Of a stretch of DNA of 64,000 bases, positions 22,700 to 33,395 are shown in pieces. The position numbers were made by a program, and so were the translations under genes. A model generated the notes under the pieces. The model was not told where the DNA came from, ran no database searches, and saw nothing but the letters and a program-made list of their open reading frames with translations. This stretch comes from Symbiodinium natans (lineage: Eukaryota; Sar; Dinophyceae; Suessiales; Symbiodiniaceae). Within the stretch, counting starts at the first letter, position 1. The number at the start of each line of letters is the position of its first letter. The stretch lies in assembly GCA_905221605.1 (NCBI GenBank), contig CAJNDS010002347.1, positions 325,501 to 389,500 of the forward strand, written 5' to 3'.

Positions 22700-23056
22700 T
22701 GTGGCCCCGGCCAGCTCCGGGCAGCGCATGGGGCAGTGGCGGCTCCGTTGCAGCCAGACGGTGATGCAATCACAATGGAAGACGTGTGAGCCTCTGTAAG
22801 GGTCTCTCAGAGGATTGTTCAGAGGGCTCTCTCTCCCAGGCTCCACTCAGCTTTTCTCATCATCTGCTGGTTGAAGTTCTAGGGTGCAGACACGGCAGCT
22901 GCACCGCGGCTTCGTCCTCCAATTCCGCAAAGACTATTGTATAGCAGTGAGTACTGTGCACTCCGTACACGTCTTTATGCGCTGCAAGCAATCTGTCTGG
23001 CCTCCTCGAAGTCGGAAAGGCAGATCGCACAGGTTTGCGGTGCCCCCTCCCAAATT
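22700..23056 (-). CDS. RING-H2 finger protein (putative E3 ubiquitin ligase), three exons seen
   Basis: Exon A, 23056-23002: EGAPQTCAICLSDFEE. Exon B, 22916-22892, only 25 nt: DEAAVQLP plus one base. Exon C from 22791 to about 22712: SHVFHCDCITVWLQRSRHCP onward. The introns are GC...AG (phase 0) and GT...AG (phase 1). Joined, they give the RING-H2 order C-x2-C ... L-P-C-S-H-x2-H-x2-C-I-x2-W-L-x4-C-P, as in E3 ligases that bind E2 enzymes. The last pair is odd: CPMRC gives C-x3-C, not the usual C-x2-C, unless the true exon ends earlier. The N-terminal region upstream of the AG acceptor at 23057 and the C-terminus are not found. Confidence 0.75.
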
Positions 23057-23471
23057 CTGACTTGGGTCCGGCCGAACAAATGTTCAAATTAGGGGGTCCA
23101 CCGAAACAGAATTAGGTGGAGTTTGTAATAGGGGAAACGAGCGTGCCACCGAAATCGCGCTCAGGCACTCTGCATCGAGACTGACATACTTGGCCCCCTA
23201 TTCTCAAGAAATGAACTGCACCTGGCCTCCTCGGGAGACATCTTGATGTGCCGCGCGCGCCGGAGGGAGCGCCCCTCCGGGACCTTGAGATCAAGGCCAA
23301 CAGATGCATGTTCGGGCTTCAGGCCATGCTATTTAGGGGCCCGTCTAGGGCCCTCTTAAGCCTGTGTAGGCTTGAGAGGATGTTATCCGGCCCTTGGGCG
23401 CCGGCTGGGGACCGCGGCTTGGTGGAGAGGGCGGCCAGAAGCGTCACCGTGTCCACGAAGCAGAGGAAGAT
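23057..23471. other. Stretch without a supported gene (upstream side of the RING gene)
   Basis: It should contain earlier exons or introns of the RING gene, but no frame is convincing. An inverted GC-rich element (CGCGCGCGCCGGAGGGAGCG with CCCCTCCGG) lies near 23252-23280. Confidence 0.3.
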
Positions 23472-24558
23472 CTAGGCGTAAGGTGCTGAGAGCAAAGGCG
23501 TCGTTCGATCATCCCAGACAGGGGATCGGTCTTGACAGAGCAAGAGCCGCCGGAAAGTCGTGCCGAGAAACGTTGGCAACCAGAAGGATGCCGTACCAAG
23601 CCTTGAGACATCTCGAGACATCATGGGACTTGGAGACTCGAAGGGTTCATCAGGGTGCTGCCAGCTATTCGCTTGCTCAGTCCGGCCTCCCTCAATCCCA
23701 CATTCAGGGGTGTGCTCAGCAGGTACCTCAAGCCAGCGAACACGCAGAGGGCAAGTGCCCGTTGAGTCAATTCCGCCAAGGCCAGCACCACATGTCCAGC
23801 GTGATGGCCATGCCCCATCGCACTTCAGGAGCCTGCCTAACAACGGAGCAAACACGCAAGTAAGTCTTTGAATGGTTGCTCTGAGGCTCGGAAAACTGGG
23901 GGTTTTACGAGAAAGAAGCTGGGGTCCCCGCACCAACTCGCCACAACTGCGGATCCTGGAGGCTTCTCTGTCGGATATCGTGACTAATTTGACGACCCCC
24001 TCCGAGCCAAGGAGTGCCCTTGGAATCCCGAGACGTCCTCCAGTGCAGATGCCGGGGGACGCAGTATCTCCAGAGCCTGGGCCTCGAAGCTGCTCAGCTG
24101 GTGTCGATTCGTGCGGCACCTTCGAGATCTGAGGCCCAGACAATAGGAAGCACTTCGCTAGCGCTCCGAGAAATGGAGCTAACCTCGATGTCTCGCACAT
24201 CTCGATCCATTTCGCACAGATAGCCCCTCCCTGGCCTCACCGCCGACACGCCCAGCCGAAGTGCTAGTGGCCAGGGACCCTGCAAGTACAGTTCTGCTTT
24301 CCCGAGCGCAACGAAAAGCTGTTGCGAAGAACCAAGTCCCAGGCGATGGAGTGTGACATTAACTGCTGCTCGGCCAAGACCGTCGGGATCATGACTACCA
24401 CCTTTGCCCACCCCCTTTTCTCCCTTCGTCCTCTGAGCTCTTTCGCCCCACCCCCCTTTCGCCCGCTCGTAGCCGCAGGAATCCGCATGAGGCTCTGAGG
24501 GCCGGGCCTCCAAGACCCCGCAAGCTGCCACGACGCTACGCAGCAGCAGGCGCCCCAA
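23472..24558 (-). CDS. Two-exon unrecognised protein
   Basis: The right-hand exon (frame 24558-24136) reads LHRLGLGSSQQLFVALGKAE and ends SASEVLPIVWASDLE. The left-hand exon continues in another frame (GPGSGDTASPGICTGG, LLGSEGVVKLVTISDREAS). A GT...AG intron of about 37 nt near 24135-24100 joins them in phase 1. The left frame stays open down to 23472, but the distal part (after about 23880) is less protein-like and may be intron or 3' sequence. No domain is recognised. Confidence 0.35.
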
Positions 24559-25179
24559 CCTGGGCCCGGGCGCGGCAACAACACGACGTGTAACAGCGCG
24601 GACTCTCTGTAAATCTTCATTGTCAAAATCCTCTGTACATCATCTCACAAATTCTGCTCTTTTTCCCCCACAGCGGAAAGAGCCCGAGGCTCGCGCCAGC
24701 TCCTGCCCCAGCTGGCTGAGGCAAGCCTCAGAGAGTTACTCAGAGTTCGTGCGCCAACAGTCTGCACACGACACAACTCCCTCTCATCCCGAAAGCGACC
24801 AAAAGCATCAAAAGCCTCGCGCGATTGGGGGGGCCTTTGGTTGCAGCTCAAACACTCTTGCTCTCGTGCGCCGGTGGTCGCTCTTGGGGACTCTTCCGGC
24901 CAGCGTGCGGCGTGCGGGTAGCGTGCGGGGATGCAGGGCGCGTCGGCTTCCTGATTCGTGATCACGAGGCCTACTCCGCTCGAAGCGTCTGGGTGGCTGG
25001 CGAGTCCTCGGAGGATGACGTGCTGGATGTGCTGGATGGAACCTTTGCGCTCTGGAGGAAGAGAAGGAGGAGTGACTGCTGGCGCCCCTCAGGCATCGAC
25101 CACTTCGCTGCGTGAAGGTGCAGCCATCCTCACTTGTGCGAAGGTGCAGCACAGTGTAGCACCCTCTTGAATTGGTTTC
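24559..25179. other. Ambiguous stretch: open frames on both strands
   Basis: The plus frame 24825-25115 (ESSEDDVLDVLDGTFALWRK) and the minus frame 24645-24965 (SREAFDAFGRFRDERELCRV) both read like protein over the same DNA. I cannot decide between them. The minus strand fits the window bias. Confidence 0.3.
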
Positions 25180-25184
25180 CAAAG

Positions 25185-25650
25185 AAGTCCTGAATCCGCC
25201 GAGAGGGTTGTCGGAACAGGCACCCCCCTCCTACTCCTCCCCCCAAGCGCAAAGCCATACGTCGGACCCCCTTTTTTTACCTGGAAAGGGTACCAACCCC
25301 GTGGGCGACCACAATCTGAAAGCGGATGGGTTCGCCAGGACCAGGGGCAGTTGAAGCCCCGCCTAGCAGCCTTGCCCCCCTGCGCTACCACCCCCCCTGC
25401 TTGAGGGGTCAACCTTGAACCTTGAACCCTGAACCCTAAACCCAAAAAAAACCCTAAACCCCAAACCGTGAGCCCTAAGCCCTCAACCCTCAACCCTAAA
25501 CCCCAAACCATAAACCATAAACCCGGAACCCTAAACCCTAAACCCAACCCTTATTGCTTGGGGTCCAGCGACTTGGGCGCTGCGGAATCACCATGCTCAC
25601 GCGGATGCGCTGGGCCGGGCCGAGGCGGGTCGCGTAGCGTTAAAATTAAA
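25185..25650. repeat. Dispersed element, copy 1, with telomere-like tail
   Basis: Order of blocks: CCGCCGAGAGGGTTGT and GAACAGGC; a C-rich stretch; ACCTGGAAAGGGTACCAAC; ATCTGAAAGCGGATGG; CAGGACCAGGGGCAGTTG; a Cys-coding C-rich stretch; AACCTTGAACCTTGAACC; a degenerate CCCTAAA array (25420-25545); and GCCGAGGCGGGTCGCGTAGC at about 25618. The same blocks in the same order recur at 48490-48985 and in part at 40560-40750. Confidence 0.85.
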
Positions 25651-27821
25651 GCGGCTTGGTCTCTGCCAATGCATTGTGACAGCTACCCCCACCTACTTGG
25701 CATCAGAGGGGTCCGTGATGGTCCATGACGGTCCGTTGGGTCGATGTGAACTGCTTTGCCACCGGGGCTCGTGCTCAAGCTGATGACAACTTTGCCACCA
25801 TGTCTTTTCTCTCGATTGAGCAGAGCACTTAGAGCCTAGACTTCAGCCAGAGTCCCTGCTACCTTTCCGTTTGAGCTGGATGATCGACGAATCTAACCAG
25901 CTCAGTTTCGGGAACGAGTGGCCTGGCCTCCGAAATAGAAACAGCACCAAGCTTGCAACTCACTTGCCACATACTTTCTTGCATCTCGCGAATCTCATGT
26001 AAAGTCTGAGCGTGGCACATGGAGCATCCGCGATGTCCGCGCCGGTGTCGTCTGCATCGCTGGAGGCAACGCCGCGAATCCCTCTGCTAGGCATGGCGAT
26101 GTTGACGAGTCACGACTAGATTGACTACATTCAGATGTGCTGAGAGAAATTAAGAGAACATGATGAGCTCCAGTGGTCGGACTCGGACCTGGCACGAAGG
26201 CCATGGAACGGCCCGCACACGTTTGTTGTTACGAGTACCAGACGGGGACTGAGGAGTCATAGGTCTCCAGGGTCACACGTTGCCGTTACTTTTGCTCAGG
26301 TTCGGATGTTGCAACCTTCTCAACTAAGCTGAACTTGCATAACTTCGAAGGCTTGAGCCAACACAGCATGTCTTGCTCCCTTCTCCGACCGTGCACTCTG
26401 CAGCAAACCGTGGGGTCTCAAATCCCGGCTGCACTTTGGACATGGCCAGCCAACGGTGGATCCAGTGTCAGTCAGTGAATAAGACACGGAGACCATAACA
26501 AAATGCCCCTAACAACACTAATGGATGCCGTGTCTTTCCATGTGCTTCAGAGTTCTTGCTGCGGGCCCAGGGCAAGCAGACGCGGAAAGACGCGGTCTGT
26601 GAGCTAGCAAACGCGACAAGCCATTCCCCAAACCCAATTTCGCGGTGTCGTTTTCCTGCGCTTTTTCGCGCTATCCTCAAGCAGACTGCGGCTTCTGCGT
26701 TTGCTGTTTATGCTGTTTGGGTACCAATGCGGAGGCCTGGGCCAACCCCTGTGCGCATCAAGGTGCCTCTGGGAGCGCATCAGCAGCATCAGCCGGAACG
26801 GCTGGAGAACGGCTGGGGCTGGGGTTTTTTGTCACCCACACGGCTGCTATCAAGGTAACGCACCGCAGGGACAAGTCGAGAGGCTCACTTCCCTCGTTGT
26901 TGACAAGTCATGTGACGTAGGAGACACACCAGCAGACCACCGACATGGAACGCTCAAGCTGATGGATATGAGCAAGACTAGCAGCAAGCACAGAAAAGCT
27001 GATTCTTTGCTCCGTAGCACAAAGGCGACCGCTGCCAGGTTGCAGAGAAACCTGCTCGCCGCGCACGTCGTTAACAAGTCGGGGCCGCCACGCACATCTT
27101 GGAAACGCTGCGAATAGCTCGCTCCAACAAGAGTATGGAAAGTAGCATCACGAGTCGATGCAGATGCACCACAACACTCAGCTCGGCACAACGCGGACTG
27201 CCACGACCCCGACATGACAGCGTCTCAAAAGACAGGAGGAGGCATGGCGCTCATTGCTCCGAAGCCTCAGAGGCAACAAGGCCCAAAACAAGGCCCAAAA
27301 CAAGGCCCAGAGCAAAGGCCCAAACAAGGACTCAACAAAGGGACCCTCTGGACTCTACAAAAGCCCCAGCCTACGGCCGACTGGCAAAATTGTCGCAAGG
27401 GGGCAAAGAGAGGCAAAGAAGGGGGCACACCGAGGCACGTGCCCATCCTCGCCTCTCTTCGCTCCGGCCTCGGACGTCACTCTGCTGTGGAATGCAAAAA
27501 AAAAATGCCTTTGGGGGGCCTACTGATCTTTGGGCGTGGCCCATTGGCCCCATAAACGCTTGCAAAAGCAGATCGAATTCAAAAAGCTCGTGGACCATTG
27601 GATTTCTATGGCCCTTCAACGTTGGTCAGACTTTCGGAAGCAAAAACTCAAGAACCCCTCCCTAAACCCCCAACAAGCCGCCCAAAATTCATTAAAGTCT
27701 TCCCGGCAGTCTACAACACCACCGCATGTTCAACCACCTGCAAACCATCCGAATCAAGCCCCAGGGGCTCGCGTGACCGAGACCGAGAGGAGCTGTTTGA
27801 GGAGCTGCTGGAGCCCCGGTC
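25651..27821. other. Stretch without a supported gene
   Basis: The minus frame 26850-27215 has a hydrophobic stretch (FLCLLLVLLISISLSV), while the plus frame over the same DNA (26701-27117) is also open (KADSLLRSTKATAARLQRN). Near 27282-27315 there are tandem AAGGCCCAAAACAAGGCCCA units. None can be called a gene. Confidence 0.3.
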
Positions 27822-28235
27822 CTAAGAGGACCCAGAGAACTGTCCGAAGAGGACCACAGCTTTCAATGACTTGGGCTCTTTTTTAAGGAGTGCGGAGGGG
27901 AAAAGAAGAGGCAGGGGGGGCGTCAACTCAGGGTTGGAGTCGGTCAGACCCCCGGTGAGAGCTGAGTTTAGGGGGCCGCTTCCCATGGACGGGGGGGGGG
28001 GGGCTTCTGGCTTTTTGGGGGGGGCCAGGGCTACGTCCTTTGATGCTTCGGGGTTCAGGATGCCGTGCTCAAGCATGGCTTCGGACACCCCGTCACGGCC
28101 TCGTCTTGCAGGTCCTCGTAGAACTCTTCCACTTTGGCCAGCAGGTGGGGTGTGGGGACCTTCCCGAAACCCCGAAAAAACGGGACAGCCAAGATTGTGG
28201 CTTCCGGCTTCCCACACCTCCATTGCCGGCAGTGC
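27822..28235 (-). CDS. Two-exon unrecognised protein, Pro-rich C-terminus
   Basis: The exon 28235-28100 starts after GCAG with G next and reads HCRQWRCGKPEATILAVPFF, then KVPTPHLLAKVEEFYEDLQD. A 62-nt GC...AG intron (28099-28038) joins in phase 0 to the exon 28037-27822 (DVALAPPKKPEAPPPPSMGS, ending FGQFSGSS and stop). Without this intron the frames look shifted. The N-terminus lies further right and is not identified. The Cys residues near the start (C-x4-C) are suggestive but too few to call a zinc site. Family unknown. Confidence 0.45.
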   Translation of the reverse strand, partial: ALPAMEVWEAGSHNLGCPVFSGFREGPHTPPAGQSGRVLRGPARRGRDGVSEAMLEHGILNPEASKDVALAPPKKPEAPPPPSMGSGPLNSALTGGLTDSNPELTPPLPLLFPSALLKKEPKSLKAVVLFGQFSGSS

Positions 28236-28717
28236 CTGCGGTGTCATGGCCTCAGAGCTGTCGCAAGATGTTGCAGAAGGCGAAAAAGCGAAAAGCTCAA
28301 CACCTCCAAAAATGGCAACATCAAGAGGTTGGCTGGGTTCACGACAGGATCCAGAGGCCTGTACCTTTCAGGCTAGAGGCACACTCACCGCTATTTAAGG
28401 TAATCACAGGTAAGGCCAGGTAAGGTTTTGAGGCGCAGAGGGTTGGGGCTTGCTGCGGGGCTTTTGCAATCCTGGCATCCCTTCCCACTGTCGATTTTAT
28501 AGGTATTCCGGGCCTCACGTGCTTGCCGGACGGGTGATTTGCCACGGAAGCCTGGAGCTATCTGGGCCAGGTTTGGGGAAACCCAGAGATCAGAAGCACT
28601 GACGCAAACGTGAACTTTGCCACGGGCCAGAGACAAACAAAGATCAAACCATAAGATGAAACCATAAAGATTATAAGCTAGAAGAGAGAGGCAAAAAGGG
28701 CAAAGAAGGGGGGCGGG
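28236..28717. other. Stretch without a supported gene
   Basis: Upstream exons of the gene ending at 27822 should lie here, but none is clear. A GGTAAGGCCAGGTAAGG direct repeat sits near 28409-28425. Confidence 0.3.
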
Positions 28718-29170
28718 TCACCACACCACTGAGTCGCCACTGACGAGCACCCGGCCAGCATGGAGGCCAGAACGCCCACCGGGACAGTCTCCGGCCTCGG
28801 GGGCTCCCCAGAAGAGTCTTCGGTCTTCGGCCGCGAGATCTAAGAGTGAGAACCATCTTTTGGTCATTCTTAAAAGTGATGCGTATCGCATTCTGTTTTT
28901 AGCATTCTGTTTTTGGCATTCTGTAGCCCTTTCTGCTTTTGCGGAGCCGAGGGGCGTTTGCACGCCGGTGTGCTGTAGTCCCGCCAGGATCTGGGAGGAG
29001 GAACGATGCAGAGACTGATGCTGCTTGGCCCTGAGAAGCCCTGAGAAGCCCTGCGGCCTGCTTCTGGTAGCCATGGAGCATGGGCCTGCGGTACACAAGT
29101 GGCTTTGGTCCGTGAGGGTGTGTAGGCTTTGGCCAAGTGGCACTGACATCGCAGCCCCAGCCTGGAACAA
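28718..29170 (-). CDS. Possible exon(s) of an unrecognised protein
   Basis: The minus frame is open for 150 codons, with a plausible C-terminal part (MTKRWFSLLDLAAEDRRLFW, then VLVSGDSVVW and stop). The middle is interrupted by a TTTTTAGCATTCTG direct repeat (28890-28925), which argues that part is intron. No family is recognised. Confidence 0.2.
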   Translation of the reverse strand: MFQAGAAMSVPLGQSLHTLTDQSHLCTAGPCSMATRSRPQGFSGLLRAKQHQSLHRSSSQILAGLQHTGVQTPLGSAKAERATECQKQNAKNRMRYASLLRMTKRWFSLLDLAAEDRRLFWGAPEAGDCPGGRSGLHAGRVLVSGDSVVW

Positions 29171-29810
29171 TTGGCAAGCAAGAACGCATGGGTCTGTAAT
29201 CAGGAACTACAAGCCGAAGACTCTACAAACCCTCCCCTCTCTTGTTTTGAGTGCCAACCGGAGCCAACTGTGAGAACAGACGGTGCAAACATCATAAGTT
29301 TGAATCCCTGCAATCACGGCGACATGAACCGAAACCTGATTACGAGTACAAGCCCTCAAGCACGGTTGACTGAAAGACGAGCAGGTGGCACGAAAGGCAT
29401 GCAGGGTGCCGCTGGAGGTGGACGTAGCGCACCTGGCTCGGACGAGCTTCGGGCAGCTTGTCTACAGCTTGTCTACAGCTTGGGGGCGGCGAGTTTGGCT
29501 TTGGAAAGCTTCAGAGCTTCAGCCGCCTGTGGGCAGCGGAGCCGAGCCAGGCATGCCCATGGGCCTTGGCTCACATGCTTTGGGGGGGCTAGGGGAAAGG
29601 ACCGGCGCAGGAGATCTCAGCTGAAAAGGCCCCGGCGCGTGTGGAGCAAGCGGCCGTGTGGAGGAGGCCTTGGGGGGGTGGCTAAACGAAAAGAGAAGTC
29701 CAGTTTCAATATATCATCAGTAGTATGTGCGCACAATACAACATCAAATGGGAGGTGAATTTTGGGGGTCAAGACCGAGGCCGCTGCCTGGACACCGGGC
29801 AACTCCTGTG

Positions 29811-30338
29811 TCATCCTGGAAAAGGCACAGAAAAATAGTACACGGCGATATACAGGAGAAATGCCGCATCAATCAAGTGCACCCAAAAATCAGTGTGAGC
29901 GTGGTTGCGGGGGAGGGGGAGGGGGGGAGAGGAACCTTGAAGACTCTTAGGCAAAAATAGGTCCCATTCACTCAGCCACTGCTGTCCAAGCTTCGTGACA
30001 GCCTTGACCTCCTCGGCCTCCACAGAGCTGCACAGCTTTGCCCACCAAATCATGTTGCCGAACTGAGATTCTACGTCTCAAGTCAAGTACGCTGCATGAA
30101 CCGCCACGAGGTGGCCGGTCTACACTGGTTTGCTGGGCTAGATCCCTATACAATACGGCAACTACCCAGCAGCTTCCCTTTAGGCCTCCTGTGCCGAAAG
30201 GATGCCCCGGTCGACCCACAGCTGTACCAGGCGGAGGACCCTGCTTTCGTCAGCTTGGTGAGGGTTCCAATTGGAGCTGGAGTCTCAATCCAAGTCCAGT
30301 ACACTCCGTACTCGAGTGACAGCAAGGACTTTGCTTGA
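29811..30338 (-). CDS. Possible exons, strand uncertain
   Basis: On the minus strand 29950-30053 encodes a helical WWAKLCSSVEAEEVKAVTKL, and about 30190-30332 reads SLLSLEYGVYWTWIETPAPI after a GCAAAG acceptor. On the plus strand 30096-30338 is open from ATG (MNRHEVAGLHWFAGLDPYTI to SSDSKDFA) and looks equally protein-like. I favour minus because all resolved genes run that way, but this is a weak call. Confidence 0.2.
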
Positions 30339-30370
30339 ATCCGCCGCCTTGGCCTGGAGCACCCTGGAGC

Positions 30371-31010
30371 CTAGAAAAAACTCGGCCTGCTGGTCTCCTC
30401 GCCCTGGGCCGTCAGCGCCTGTGCGGAGCTTACGGGTCGGGCGCCTGGATCTAAGATGTTCGTAGATCTTTGTGGATGTCTGAAGATGCTTTCAGAAAGG
30501 CTCAGAGACTTGTGACAATTTTGGGGCAACTTCGGGGCAGGCACCAGCTGGTAGCAAGGGCGCAGAATCCACGGCAAGTATGGCCTCAGGCGGAACGTCA
30601 CTGCTTCGGAAGTATTAGGAGTATCCGGGTACATCCCAGCATCATCGCGTCCGTTGAGTGCCACGCTTGAAGGCCCGGACCAACGGAGCGTGCAAGTCCT
30701 CTCCAGCTATTCCGAGAGCAAACCCCACATTCTTTACGTGGGCTCCTTGCGGGCAGCTTCGGTCTGCAGCAAATCGTGCACGAGGTACAGCACATGTAGC
30801 CTCGCATCCAGGCAATCCAGGCATCCTTGAGACAACTTGCAATGAGCGCGAGCGGAGCAGCGCGAGCGGAGCAGCGCGAGCGGAGCAGAGCGGAGCAGGA
30901 GGCCTGGCCTGTGCGAGCAAGTGGACAGGAAGGAGACGCGGAGCATGATGTGGCCCGCAATGTGAGGTGCCAAGGCCTCTAATGGGCTCCCGCAGCTTTC
31001 TTGCAAACAC
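30371..31010 (-). CDS. Possible CID/RPR-like protein exons
   Basis: After an AG acceptor at about 30836 the minus strand encodes DARLHVLYLVHDLLQTEAAR, close to the helix LxxLYLxNDVLxxx that marks CID (RPR) domains of RNA-polymerase-II CTD-binding and splicing proteins. A following piece (DLHAPLVRAFKRGTQ) and a third at 30400-30660 (YLPWILRPCYQLVPAPKLP) could be later helices. Frames change between pieces, joins are not fixed, and the key Asp is preceded by His where Asn is usual. The function call is tentative. Confidence 0.3.
30840..30898. repeat. GCGCGAGCGGAGCA tandem repeat
   Basis: About four 14-bp units, the last one shortened to GAGCGGAGCA. They encode Ala/Arg/Ser-rich peptides in the minus frames and interrupt the candidate CID-like gene, probably within an intron. 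Confidence 0.85.
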
Positions 31011-31236
31011 TTCTAAAACACATTCGGGAAAACACGAAGAAACGGAGAAGAGTCAGAATGTGAAGCGCTGGGGCCCCCTGCGCTGTTGCACTCGATCCAG
31101 AGCCGACCACTCTTGATGGCATCCCTCGAGGCCATGTGCCTCCACAGTCTTGTTTTCCTTCTTTCCCCTAAATCGACAGAAGCAATGGCACGGTGTGCCC
31201 AAAAGCCGTGTTTGGGGGTTCCCCGAGCGAACGAGC
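31011..31236. other. Spacer between the CID-like exons and the GA tract
   Basis: No exon is supported. It may be an intron of the gene to the right, whose coding frame leads towards the GA tract. Confidence 0.3.
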
Positions 31237-31606
31237 GAGAGAGAGAGAGAGAGAAAGAAAGAGAGAAAGAGAGAGAGAAAGAGAGAGAGGGAGAGGCGGA
31301 GAGGGAGGGAGAGGGAGGGAGAGGGAGAGGGAGAGGGAGAGGGAGAGGGAGAGGGAGAGAGGAGAGGGAGAGGGAGAGGGAGAGGAGAGGGAGAGAGGGA
31401 GAGGGAGAGGGAGGGGAGAGGGAGAGGGAGAGGGAGAGGGAGAGGGAGAGGGAGAGGGAGAGGGAGAGGGAGAGGGAGAGGAGGGAGGAGAGGGAGAGGG
31501 AGAGGGAGAGGGAGGGAGAGGGAGAGAGGAGAGGGGAGAGGGAGAGGGAGAGGGAGAGGGAGAGGGAGAGGGAGAGGGAGAGGGAGGGAGAGGGAGGGAG
31601 AGTGAT
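31237..31606. repeat. (GAGAGG)n purine tract, about 370 bp
   Basis: It is almost pure purine on the plus strand: GAGA units first, then GAGAGG hexamers with occasional GAGAGGA and GGAGG variants. Open frames of Arg-Glu/Gly (plus) and Ser-Leu/Pro (minus) are repeat artefacts. Mirror purine tracts of this kind can form triplex DNA. Confidence 0.97.
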
Positions 31607-31652
31607 CGGAAACCAGCGGAACATGTCGGGCAGGCTCCAGGGAGGCGATGAC

Positions 31653-32753
31653 ACCGTGAAGCTGCCGCTCCACCTTCCGGCGTCCGAAACGGTTAGGCCG
31701 CCAGGCCCGGTTAGGTCCAGTTTGGTCCCCATCAAACATGTCCTACCAAGCCTCCGGGGTCAGAGCCAACACCTGCGGCTCCTTCCACCGTCGAAGGACA
31801 TCCTGAGCACCGGCAGACTGCATCACCGCCCCGCCCCCCAAAAACACCAAACCAGCTTGGGGCCACACGGCCAGCTCCACCGGCGGCGCTCCCTGAACCT
31901 GACCAACCAAAGAATAACTTTTGGCATCCTCAAAGCATCCTAAGAGCCCGGCCTGCCCTCCCCGCAGGAGCGTCGCCAGGCTGCCGGAGGCAGGTGGCGA
32001 GCCCGCCATGCCACCAGGCATTGCCAGGCACGGCGCTGCCGTGCCGGGCATTGCCGGCGCGGGCGGCGCGGGCGGCACAGGCGGCGCAGGCGCCGGCGGC
32101 ATCGGTGGCCGTGAGGGGAGTGAGCCCACGGGGGCCGCCGCTGTCGGCGGTGCAAGGGCAACGGGCACCTTGCACTAAGGTGTGTCGGGGCTTGGGATGT
32201 GCATCATGGCCGGATCTTTGTGGCAGTTCATGTCCAGCCTGCGTCCCCCGATGCTTGGCAAGGACCTTCATTGCTCTCCATCTTGTTCTCCAGCACAGTT
32301 CGAAGCCGATTGGAGGCACTGGCCTGCTGGTAGTATTCAGCGCCCTCGCCATTGTACAAGAACGAGAACCTGGCACTGGCACCACAAGAACACCGGAATC
32401 AACTTCCGCACCACCTGTTGCATGAGACAAAGGGGCAAGGCTTGCTGCGGGTTGCTGGCGTTCTTCTGCTTCACCGTTGTCTCAAAGTCAGCACCATTCC
32501 TCACACTGGCGGCACCTACAAAGCTTTCAGGGCTGGCGTCCAGACTCCGCACCTCGCAATGTGATCCGCCATGATCTCGATTCGCTTCCTGAAGCGGAGA
32601 TGTGCTCTCGAGAGCCTGCTGCCTACACCCACAGGACCCCGTTCCTGAGATCCGGCGCCAGCGCAGCGCCCGGATCCGCCATGGCGAAGAGGGAAAGAGC
32701 GGCGCTTCGCCGCGTGAAGTCTCAAGTTCGTCCACGTCTGCGGCATTGTGCAA
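31653..32753 (-). CDS. Multi-exon unrecognised protein with a Pro/Ala-rich linker
   Basis: The best exon is 32168-31752: a Pro/Ala-rich linker ([18 protein letters not shown]) followed by a folded-looking part ([20 protein letters not shown] and [18 protein letters not shown]). It ends GAG|GC and joins in phase 0 to 31673 onward ([14 protein letters not shown]). Upstream, about 32344-32254 encodes a helix ([20 protein letters not shown]), and 32400-32540 encodes [21 protein letters not shown] first exon may lie at 32753 ([18 protein letters not shown]). The alternating [10 protein letters not shown] / [15 protein letters not shown] pattern resembles beta-propeller strands, but that is only a guess. 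Confidence 0.5.
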
Positions 32754-33309
32754 GCATTTTCATGCGGTGACTGCTTGTTTGATCGCTGCTCTCAAGCCCA
32801 TTACGCCCCCCTCCAGCTATACGTTGTGGCTTTGTCATTGTATGGCGGGGGCCCCACCGAGCTCACCTAAAAACATTTCCTGAAGAAACGTGGCACTGGG
32901 TAAGGCATCATATGGAGCAAATCTCCTATGGTTCCTGACCTGTGGTTCCTGGCGAGTTTCAAATCCTGCGGATTGTTTAAGGTTAAGGTTTAGGGTTTTT
33001 GTTGCCACCCGCCTAGCTTCCCCTCTAGGGACCCACTCTGCTTGGGCCACGCAAAGCACCAGAACGCTTTGCAACTGCATGTTTAAGGTTCAAACTTGAG
33101 GCGCGGTCTTGGCAGGCAACCTGCTACAGCTAGCAAAAAGGCTGGCAGCCCCCCAAAGCCTGGTCCTAGGCCAGCGGAATCTATGACCCCCGCCCCCCCC
33201 CCCCCCCGCCCACCTGCGTCCCGCCTCCAGCCTTCGCTGCTGCATGCTTTTTTGAGGACTCCCTGAGCCTTTCTTGAGCGAAAGTTTTGTGCGAAAGCTT
33301 CTATTCATT
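32754..33309. other. Stretch without a supported gene
   Basis: It contains TTTAGGG-like sequence at 32978-33000 and a C run at 33187-33208. The minus frame 32835-33080 is open but carries no motif. Confidence 0.35.
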
Positions 33310-33314
33310 TTGTC

Positions 33315-33395
33315 TTAGGGTTTAGGGTTTAGGGTTTATGGTTTAGGGTTTGAGGTCTAGGGCTTAGGGCTTAGGGTTTAGGGTTTAGGGTTCAA
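33315..33395. repeat. Interstitial telomere-like TTTAGGG tract
   Basis: Three perfect GGTTTAGGGTTTAGGG units near 33318-33338, then degenerate GGTTTATGG, GGTCTAGGGC and TTAGGGC units, then two more perfect units near 33378-33390. It is the plant-type telomere sequence that dinoflagellates also use. Confidence 0.9.

Noticed and set aside
28038-28100. Apparent frameshift in the gene ending at 27822
   Set aside because: A 62-nt GC...AG intron with G after the acceptor restores the frame in phase 0, so no mutation is needed.
31086-31943. 285-codon plus frame rich in Arg-Glu and Gly, and 228-240-codon Ser-Leu-Pro minus frames
   Set aside because: They are translations of the GAGAGG tract. The flanks do not support a gene on the plus strand.
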